From JANQIO01 sp965229625 (GTDB lineage Bacteria > Pseudomonadota > Gammaproteobacteria > Pseudomonadales > Halieaceae), in contig CBDDJJ010000001.1 of the NCBI GenBank assembly GCA_965229625.1, forward strand, positions 1,240,001 to 1,304,000: a stretch of DNA of 64,000 nt, read 5' to 3'. Each line of letters starts with the position of its first letter. Position 1 is the stretch's first letter. Both the position numbers and the translations under genes were made by a program. Positions 58,173 through 64,000 of the stretch are shown here, piece by piece. The notes under the pieces are model-generated. The model searched no databases. It was given only the letters and a program-made list of their open reading frames with translations, and was not told the DNA's origin.

Positions 58173-59279
58173 TCAGTGTGACTTGCGGTAACCCATGGCC
58201 CGGCGCACCCGGTCCTGGGCGAAGTCCAGCGCCGCCTGCCGGCTGGAGATGCCCTGCGCTTTGGCGGCAGTGAGAATATGCCGGGTGTTGTAGGTGATCT
58301 TCTCGGAAATAGTGGTGAGGGCCTGGTACTCGCCGCTGCCCTGGTACTCCACTGCACCGCAGATCACGCCGCCGGCATTACAGATGAAGTCCGGCAGGAT
58401 CACCGTGCCCCGGGCTTCCAGGGCCGCTTCCGCCTCCGGCGAGGCGGGTATGTTGGCGCCCTGGGCCACAATCTTGGTGTTGAGCCGGTCCACGTTGTCC
58501 ATGGTGATCACGTCGGGCCGTGCCGCCGGCACCCAGATGTCGCAGGCCACGTCGATGATCTCGTCGCGGGTGATGTCCTGGCCGCCTTCGTAGTCGAGGA
58601 CCTTGCCGCCCTCCCCCTTGATCTTGAACAGCGCGTCGGTGCTCATGCCGTTGGGGTCGGCCTTGCCGCCGTGGATATCCACCGCCCCCACCAGGGTGGC
58701 GCCTTTCTCCGCCAGAAAGCGCGCGGTGTGAATGCCCACCGAACCGTAGCCCTGGATGGCGAAGGTGGCACCTTTCAGGTCCAGGTCGATAAACTCTGCC
58801 GCCACCTCAACAGATTCCGCCAGGCCGTGGCCGGTGGCGCCGATCTCATCGAGCGGGATGCCGCCGATGGCCCGCGGCATGCCAACACAGCGGCCAATCA
58901 CGTCGTGACACCAGGCCATGCACAGCTCGTCGGTGCCCATGTCGGGGCCGACGATGTAGTCCTCGATGTGTTTGATGGCATGGGCGAAGGAGCGCACGAT
59001 GTCTTCCTTCTGCGACAGCGGCATTTTCGAGTCGCCGAAGATCACCGACTTGGCGCCGCCGTGGGGTAGCGCTGCGGCGGCGTTCTTGAGGGTCATGGCC
59101 CGCGCCAGCCGAAAGCACTCGCTCAGCGACACGTCCGGCGCCATGCGGCAGCCGCCAATAGCGGGGCCGGAGGCCACGTTGTCGATCACCAGGATGGCCT
59201 TGAGGCCGGTGCTGGCGTCGTGCATGTGAATGACTTTTTCCGGGCCCCAGTCGTCGATCAGGTCAAAGGCTTCGCTCAT
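58173..59279 (-). CDS. leucine/phenylalanine-type amino acid dehydrogenase
   Basis: A 368-residue enzyme of the Glu/Leu/Phe/Val dehydrogenase family. Conserved active-site lysines are Lys65 (RAMTLKNAAAALP) and Lys77 (HGGAKSVIFGD). The nucleotide fold has FAIQGYGSVGIHTARFLAEKG. The size fits leucine dehydrogenase, which oxidatively deaminates branched-chain amino acids to 2-oxo acids. It sits next to the branched-chain 2-oxo acid dehydrogenase genes, supporting a role in their catabolism. Regulation is unknown; a spacer with repeats lies upstream. Confidence 0.88.
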   Translation of the reverse strand: MSEAFDLIDDWGPEKVIHMHDASTGLKAILVIDNVASGPAIGGCRMAPDVSLSECFRLARAMTLKNAAAALPHGGAKSVIFGDSKMPLSQKEDIVRSFAHAIKHIEDYIVGPDMGTDELCMAWCHDVIGRCVGMPRAIGGIPLDEIGATGHGLAESVEVAAEFIDLDLKGATFAIQGYGSVGIHTARFLAEKGATLVGAVDIHGGKADPNGMSTDALFKIKGEGGKVLDYEGGQDITRDEIIDVACDIWVPAARPDVITMDNVDRLNTKIVAQGANIPASPEAEAALEARGTVILPDFICNAGGVICGAVEYQGSGEYQALTTISEKITYNTRHILTAAKAQGISSRQAALDFAQDRVRRAMGYRKSH

Positions 59280-59293
59280 TTTCTTTTCCTCTG

Positions 59294-59421
59294 TGGCTCA
59301 AGGCTGTTTCCATAGTTGGCTGAGGGCTGACTTGCTACCTGGCTCAAGGCTGACTCCGTCGCTTGTGCAGATCTGTCTGCCTCATAGGCTCAGGTCTGTC
59401 TACCTTAGTGGCTCAAGGCTG
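59294..59421. repeat. dispersed short repeats
   Basis: Five copies of a 13-bp unit related to TGGCTCAAGGCTG lie at 59294, 59317, 59340, 59386 and 59409. Three are identical. They occupy the spacer between E2 and the dehydrogenase and share the first 23-bp period. Confidence 0.7.
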
Positions 59422-59429
59422 TCTCGCCG

Positions 59430-60530
59430 TCATGATGGCTGTTCTGCTGCTTGTTCAAGTTGTTCGATGATGGCCGCCAGGAAGCGGGCGGCCTCGGCAC
59501 CGGTCACCGCCCGGTGGTCAAAACTGAGTGACAGCGGCAGGCGCCGGCGCACCGACAGGTTGACGTCCACCGCCAGCACCGCATCCTCCACGCGCCCGGC
59601 GCCGACGATGGCCACCTGCGGCGGCACTACCACCAGCTCCGCATAGCGCCCGCCGATGGTGCCGAAGTTGGACAGCGTGATGGTCTGGCCGCGTAACTCG
59701 GTGGGCGGGATGCTGCGGTTCAGCACGTCCTGCTTGAGGCGCTCGAGACCGGCGCGGATGCTGTCGGCATCGCGCACTGCCACATCGCGCAGGGTGGGCA
59801 CAAACAGGCCGTCGGCGGTGTCGACGGCAATGCCCAGGTCCACGTGAGCGTGTAGCTGCCGGGTCTGCTTATCCATATCGAGCCAACAGTTGAGCGCCGG
59901 TTCCACCGTGCAGGCATGGGCAATGGCCTGCACCAGTTGCAGGGTAACGTCGGTATGTTCCGGCCAGTGGTGCACGTCGGCATCGTCATGGATGCTGGCG
60001 GGCACGACCTGGGCATGGGCGCGGGCCATGCGCTCGGCCATGGCCAGGCGCACACCGCGCAGGGTTTCGGAACCCGCCGGCGCGGTGGCCGCGGCGGCTT
60101 CCACATCTTTCGAAAGAATCACGCCGTCGGGGCCGGAGCCCGTAATAGTGGCAAGCTCAACGCCCAGTTCCCTGGCCAGGGCGCGTACCCGCGGCGTGGC
60201 GGTGCCCGCCATCGAGACCGGTTCGCGGCGCTCCGTGCGGGTTTCGGTGGGGGCCTGCTGCAGGTTGCCTACCACGGTACCGGTATCTACCGAGGCGCCC
60301 TCCTCAAATTCCACCAGCGGCGCGCCAACCTCCACGGCCTCGCCCACCTCGGCGCACAGGGTCTTGATGGTGCCGGCGTGGGGCGCGGGCACATCCACCA
60401 CCGCCTTGTCGGTTTCCACTGCCACCAGCGGTTGGCTGGTGACCACATGGTCGCCCACATTCACGTGCCAGCTCACAATCTCGGCGCGCTGCAGGCCTTC
60501 GCCCAGGTCCGGCAGGGTCAGCACCGACAT
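59430..60530 (-). CDS. branched-chain 2-oxo acid dehydrogenase E2 (dihydrolipoyl acyltransferase)
   Basis: A 366-residue E2 that carries acyl groups on lipoate. The lipoyl domain is at 1-80, with Lys42 in ETDKAVVDVPAP; the subunit-binding domain ATPRVRALARELGVELATIT is near 108-145; and the catalytic domain has SLSFDHRAVTGAEAARFL near residue 338. It is last in the operon E1alpha-E1beta-E2 and shares one base with E1beta (TGATG). No E3 gene is seen in the window. The neighbour dehydrogenase at 58173 points to leucine, isoleucine and valine as fuels. Confidence 0.92.
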   Translation of the reverse strand: MSVLTLPDLGEGLQRAEIVSWHVNVGDHVVTSQPLVAVETDKAVVDVPAPHAGTIKTLCAEVGEAVEVGAPLVEFEEGASVDTGTVVGNLQQAPTETRTERREPVSMAGTATPRVRALARELGVELATITGSGPDGVILSKDVEAAAATAPAGSETLRGVRLAMAERMARAHAQVVPASIHDDADVHHWPEHTDVTLQLVQAIAHACTVEPALNCWLDMDKQTRQLHAHVDLGIAVDTADGLFVPTLRDVAVRDADSIRAGLERLKQDVLNRSIPPTELRGQTITLSNFGTIGGRYAELVVVPPQVAIVGAGRVEDAVLAVDVNLSVRRRLPLSLSFDHRAVTGAEAARFLAAIIEQLEQAAEQPS

Positions 60531-61510
60531 CAGTCGTACTCCATCACGCCGCGCACGGCGGCGGCAATGCGTTCGCTGTTGGGCATGTACTGCTTCTCGA
60601 TGCGCGGGAGCGGCATCACCGTGTCATAGCCCGCCACCCTGGAAACGGGCGCGCGCAAACTCATCAGGCCGCGCTCGGCCAGCACCGATGCCACCTGGCC
60701 GCCGAAGCCGCCGTGGTAGGGCGCTTCCTCGACGATCACCGCGCGGCCGGTTTTCGCCACCGAGGCGAGCACGGTCTCAGCATCGAAGGGATTGAGGGTG
60801 GCCACGTCGATCAGCTCGCAGTGACTGCCCTCGGCCGCCAGGGTCTCGGCGGCAGACATACACTCCATCACCATGGCACCCCAGGTGACAAGGGTGGCAT
60901 CGTTGCCCTCGCGCAGGGTAAAGCAGGTATCCAGCGGCAGCACCTCGCCGTCGATTTCCACCTCTTCCTTCAGCGCCCGGTAGACGCGCTTGGGTTCCAG
61001 GAACACCACCGGGTCCGGGTTGCTGATGGCCGCCCGCAACAGGCCGTAGGCGCGCTGCGGTGAACTGGGAATTACTACCCGCAGGCCCGGGATATGGGCG
61101 AACAGGGCTTCCATGCTCTCGGAGTGGTGCTCCGGCGCGCCGATCCCGCCGCCATAGGGCGCGCGCAGCACCATGGGGCAGCTCAGTCGGCCACGGGTGC
61201 GGTTGCGCAGCCGGCTGGCATGGTTGATGAGTTGGTCGAGGCAGGAATACATAAAGCCGGAAAACTGGATCTCCGCCACCGGCCGGAAACCCTGGGCCGC
61301 CAGCCCCACGCTGACGCTGGCAATGCCCACCTCCGCCAGCGGCGTATCCAGCACCCGCTGCTCGCCAAACTCGGTAAACAGGCCGTCAGTGGCCCGGAAC
61401 ACGCCGCCGTCGATACCCACGTCCTCGCCGATCACCAGCACCTCGTCATCAGCGGCCATGGCCGCATGCAGGGCGTGGTTGATGGCTTCGATCAGGGTGA
61501 GTTCTGCCAA
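60530..61510 (-). CDS. 2-oxo acid dehydrogenase E1 beta subunit
   Basis: A 326-residue E1 beta. It begins at a TTG at 61510 (LTLIEAINHALHAAMAADDE). Conserved stretches are VLVIGEDVGIDGGVFRATDG, FSGFMYSCLDQLINHASRLR, PYGGGIGAPEHHSESMEALF and IPSSPQRAYGLLRAAI. With E1alpha it decarboxylates branched-chain 2-oxo acids using thiamine diphosphate. Only 4 bp separate it from the alpha subunit stop; it overlaps E2 by one base. Confidence 0.93.
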   Translation of the reverse strand: MAELTLIEAINHALHAAMAADDEVLVIGEDVGIDGGVFRATDGLFTEFGEQRVLDTPLAEVGIASVSVGLAAQGFRPVAEIQFSGFMYSCLDQLINHASRLRNRTRGRLSCPMVLRAPYGGGIGAPEHHSESMEALFAHIPGLRVVIPSSPQRAYGLLRAAISNPDPVVFLEPKRVYRALKEEVEIDGEVLPLDTCFTLREGNDATLVTWGAMVMECMSAAETLAAEGSHCELIDVATLNPFDAETVLASVAKTGRAVIVEEAPYHGGFGGQVASVLAERGLMSLRAPVSRVAGYDTVMPLPRIEKQYMPNSERIAAAVRGVMEYD

Positions 61511-61514
61511 AGCC

Positions 61515-62579
61515 CTACTCCAGCGCCTTTAGGGCTTCATACTGCGCCCTAAGCGGTGCGGGCAGCTCGGTATACAGGTAGTCGAACATGGCATGGGCGG
61601 GTTGCGGTGGGGTGGCGAGGTAGGTCTCGGCGGCCGCGTCGATCTGCGCCTTGCAGTCGGCAATCAACGCCTCCTCGTCATCGCGACTCCAGCCGTGGGC
61701 GGCCGTCAGGTAGTTGCGCAGGCGCAGCAGCGGTTCTGCCTGCCAGGCGGCGCTCACTTCGGCTTCCGGGCGGTAGCGGGAGGCATCATCGGCGGTAGTG
61801 TGGTCTGAGAGTCGGTAGGTGACGGCCTCCACCAGCGTCGGCCCGCCGCCGTCGCGGGCCTTAGCCAGGGCCTGTTCGGTGGCGTGGCGCACGGCAATCA
61901 CATCGTTGCCGTCCACCTGGCAGCCGTCGAAGCCGGCAGCGATGGCTTTCTGGGCCAGGGTTTCCGCCGCACTCTGGGCCGAGCGTGGCACCGAGATGGC
62001 CCAGGCGTTGTTGTTAATCACAAACACCAGCGGCAGTTGCCAGCCGCCCGCCATGTTCATGGCTTCATAGAAATCGCCCTTGGAGGTCGCGCCATCTCCC
62101 AGCCCGCAGACCACGGCACGGCTCTCTCCCCGCAGCTTGATGGCCAGCGCCACCCCAGCGGCGTGGCCGGCCTGGCTGCCGATGGGTACGTTCACCGGGA
62201 AGTCCTGCCGCGGCCCGGCGTAGTCGGAACCGCGCTCATCACCGCCCCAGTACAGGAACAGTTCGGTGAGGGTCACACCGCGAATAAACTGGGCGCCCTG
62301 CTCGCGGAAGGAGGGCACGAACACATCATCGGGCCGCATGGCATGGCCGAGGCCAACGCCCACAGCCTCCTGGCCGAGTGAAGAGGGATAAGTGCCGAGC
62401 TGGCCAGTGCGCTGCAGGGTGACCGCGCGGGTGTCGAATTCCCGGGTCAGCAGCATCCAGCGGTACAGGTCCTTGAGCAGGGCCTCGTCCCGGGCGAAGG
62501 CCGGCAGCTCGCCCACCACGGCGCCTTTCTCATCGAGAAAGCGGGTGTGGGAAATCTCGAAGCGCGCCACTGTGGACAT
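61515..62579 (-). CDS. 2-oxo acid dehydrogenase E1 alpha subunit
   Basis: A 354-residue E1 alpha. The thiamine diphosphate motif GDGATSKGDFYEAMNMAGGW ... VINNNAWAIS is intact, and RTGQLGTYPSSLGQEAVGVG and SFREQGAQFIRGVT follow the branched-chain 2-oxo acid pattern. The phosphorylation-loop region YRLSDHTTADDASRYRP is as usual. It is the first gene of the operon. Spacing to E1beta is 4 bp. Confidence 0.93.
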   Translation of the reverse strand: MSTVARFEISHTRFLDEKGAVVGELPAFARDEALLKDLYRWMLLTREFDTRAVTLQRTGQLGTYPSSLGQEAVGVGLGHAMRPDDVFVPSFREQGAQFIRGVTLTELFLYWGGDERGSDYAGPRQDFPVNVPIGSQAGHAAGVALAIKLRGESRAVVCGLGDGATSKGDFYEAMNMAGGWQLPLVFVINNNAWAISVPRSAQSAAETLAQKAIAAGFDGCQVDGNDVIAVRHATEQALAKARDGGGPTLVEAVTYRLSDHTTADDASRYRPEAEVSAAWQAEPLLRLRNYLTAAHGWSRDDEEALIADCKAQIDAAAETYLATPPQPAHAMFDYLYTELPAPLRAQYEALKALE

Positions 62580-62670
62580 TCATTAATAGTCCCGCCAAAG
62601 CGACCCCAGCCTCAATGACCTGCGTCAACCGGGGCGGCGGAAGCCAGGCACCCATAAAACCGGGATTTCG

Positions 62671-63180
62671 TTAGAGCGGCCGGTACTCCGGGTGACCGGG
62701 CTGCTGAATTTGCAGAATAGGTAGCTCGAACCCCGACTCGGCCAGCCCCGCCAGCCCGTTGGGTAACTGGTAGGTGAAATCCAGGATGTACTTGCGCCTG
62801 ATAATGCGCCACTCGCCGTCGCGCTTTTCCCACTCGTCGAGGTAGCGGCCGCCGAACAAGCTATCCATTTTTTCTCCGGGCTGGTCGGGCGCGCAGCTCA
62901 CCGTGAAGCCATAGCACTCGCTGCTGGCGCGATCACCCTCCACAGCAATCAGCAGGCCACCGCACAGGTGCCAGCGGCGCTCAGACCCCAGCTCCACCTC
63001 CATCACCACCGGCACCCAGCCGGCGCCGTCACCGGCATAGAAGCCGTAGTTGATGTCGGCATCGGGCCAGTAGCAGCTACCCTGCCCTTCGGTGTCCAGC
63101 CAGTCCAGGGTGCGGCTGTAGCGCATCACCACCTCTTCGATGGCCTGCTTGTCCAACAGCTTTTCCAGTCGTGCATCCAT
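62671..63180 (-). CDS. SnoaL/NTF2-fold protein
   Basis: A 169-residue protein of the SnoaL_4 type. QAIEEVVMRYSRTLDWLDTEG is the first helix pair, and EWEKRDGEWRIIRRKYILDF is the last strand pair. It is the third NTF2-fold protein in this window, and sits between the dehydrogenase operon and a P450 gene. It may be a hydratase or isomerase for cyclic or isoprenoid compounds; the substrate is unknown. Confidence 0.8.
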   Translation of the reverse strand: MDARLEKLLDKQAIEEVVMRYSRTLDWLDTEGQGSCYWPDADINYGFYAGDGAGWVPVVMEVELGSERRWHLCGGLLIAVEGDRASSECYGFTVSCAPDQPGEKMDSLFGGRYLDEWEKRDGEWRIIRRKYILDFTYQLPNGLAGLAESGFELPILQIQQPGHPEYRPL

Positions 63181-63283
63181 AGTCTGTCCCCGTTGCTCAT
63201 TTTTCCGTTACATCATCTTTCCGAGATACTAGACTGGTTGCCGCTTCTCACAAGTGTCATCACATAATCAAGAGGGCCAACAA

Positions 63284-64000
63284 GTGGCGGCAGACCCCAC
63301 CCCGCAGGTAAACCTGTTTGATATCGGCACCCAGCAGTGCCCCTACGACGCCTACAAAACCCTGCGCGATGAGGCGCCAGCCTACCAGTGCCCCTTCAGC
63401 GGCATGTATGTGATTACGCGCTTTGAAGACGTGCGGCGGGTGCTCACCGACACCGAGAATTTCACTAACGAGATCACTTACCTCACCGACGCCACCGAGC
63501 CCAGCGAGCGGGCCAAACGCGTGACCGAGACCTTCCAGAACGAGGGCTGGGTACCCGCCAAGACCCTGGCCGGGCGCGACGATCCCGACCACAAGGCCCT
63601 GCGCGCGGTGTTCAACGACGCCTTCCGCCCCAAGAAGATCGAGGCCCTGGACGACGAGGTGCGCGACCTGGCCTACCGGCTGATCGACGACTTCATCGAT
63701 GACGGCCACTGCGACTGGGTGCGGCAGTTCGCCATCCCCCTGCCGCTGCTGATCATCGGTCGGCAGATGGGCGCCAACCCGGATGACATCTGGCAGATCA
63801 AGGAATGGACCGAGGCTTTCTTCCACCGCATCAGCCTGATGCAAAGTGAGGACGAGGAACTGGCCTCCGTGAGAAAGGAGATCGAGGCCCAGCACTACTT
63901 CCAGCCGATCTTCGAGCATTTGCGAGAGCACCCGGACGACTCCCTGCTCAGCAGCCTGGTGAACACCGTGATCGAGGAATGGGGCCGGCCCATGACCGAC
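63284..64000 (+). CDS. cytochrome P450 (partial, runs off the window)
   Basis: An open frame of 239 codons runs from a GTG at 63284 to the end of the window without a stop. The translation (VNLFDIGTQQCPYDAYKTLR, YVITRFEDVRRVLTDTENFT and DDPDHKALRAVFNDAFRPKK) is that of a soluble bacterial P450: the 'DPDHxxLR' C-helix and the F-G region are seen. The I-helix, ExxR and heme loop lie outside. AGAGGG 8-13 bp upstream is a possible ribosome site. It diverges from the SnoaL-like gene. This is the third P450 in the window. Confidence 0.85.
   Translation, partial: MAADPTPQVNLFDIGTQQCPYDAYKTLRDEAPAYQCPFSGMYVITRFEDVRRVLTDTENFTNEITYLTDATEPSERAKRVTETFQNEGWVPAKTLAGRDDPDHKALRAVFNDAFRPKKIEALDDEVRDLAYRLIDDFIDDGHCDWVRQFAIPLPLLIIGRQMGANPDDIWQIKEWTEAFFHRISLMQSEDEELASVRKEIEAQHYFQPIFEHLREHPDDSLLSSLVNTVIEEWGRPMTD

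Noticed and set aside
1..64000. tRNA, rRNA, transposase, integrase or prophage genes
   Set aside because: I looked for these throughout and saw no convincing example; weak cloverleaf-like stems did not hold up.

Overview
The window looks like chromosome from a GC-rich Gammaproteobacterium, most likely a marine one of the Halieaceae (OM60/NOR5) type. This rests on inference from gene content: RapA and HrpB are typical of Gammaproteobacteria, and a Gram-negative sortase, a wax ester synthase-type acyltransferase, DUF3604 and DUF3667 proteins, several cytochromes P450 and many SnoaL/NTF2-fold proteins are a combination familiar from that group. Genes are packed tightly on both strands. Many pairs overlap by 1-4 bases (translational coupling) and several convergent pairs overlap by tens of bases. 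I found no rRNA, tRNA, CRISPR array or transposase.

Left part (1-18.5 kb): a truncated TetR regulator, a secreted DUF3604 protein, a bacterial pentameric ligand-gated ion channel homologue, a methyltransferase, an MFS transporter, a repeat-bearing lipoprotein, a TonB-like periplasmic protein, a wax ester synthase/DGAT with a histone-H1-like tail, a secreted protein that joins a metallophosphoesterase to a kinase-like domain, a 26-residue membrane peptide beside a LysR regulator, then DUF3667, TatD and RapA.

Middle (18.5-48.9 kb): a non-coding block built from related palindromic repeats; a DNA-binding protein with a second H1-like tail and a SutA-like protein; a Gram-negative sortase with its own LPATA substrate; redox and detoxification genes (glutathione peroxidase, flavin reductase-like, GST, DCC protein, sirtuin, SDR fusion, epoxide hydrolases); Hsp20 and a Spy-like protein either side of an FNR-type box; HrpB; a HigBA-like toxin-antitoxin pair; an ECF sigma factor overlapping a membrane vWA protein; a mobile-mystery A/B (Fic) pair behind an AT-rich leader; a LOG/beta-CASP pair; and two P450s with an ABM-fold protein.

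Island (about 48.95-55.2 kb): base composition and codon use are visibly more AT-rich. It carries a complete restriction-modification-repair set (MvaI/BcnI-type endonuclease, Vsr, Dcm-like methyltransferase with an N-terminal ribbon-helix-helix-like segment and a perfect palindrome just upstream), a 49-codon relic of a zinc alcohol dehydrogenase, a membrane-anchored unknown, and a two-gene operon of an unknown protein plus a class III cyclase-like protein. This is my best candidate for an undescribed defence module.

Right part (55.2-64 kb): zinc alcohol dehydrogenase, an MFS carrier fused to two zinc ribbons, leucine-type dehydrogenase, the E1alpha, E1beta and E2 genes of a branched-chain 2-oxo acid dehydrogenase (no E3 seen), an NTF2-fold protein, and a P450 that runs off the window end.
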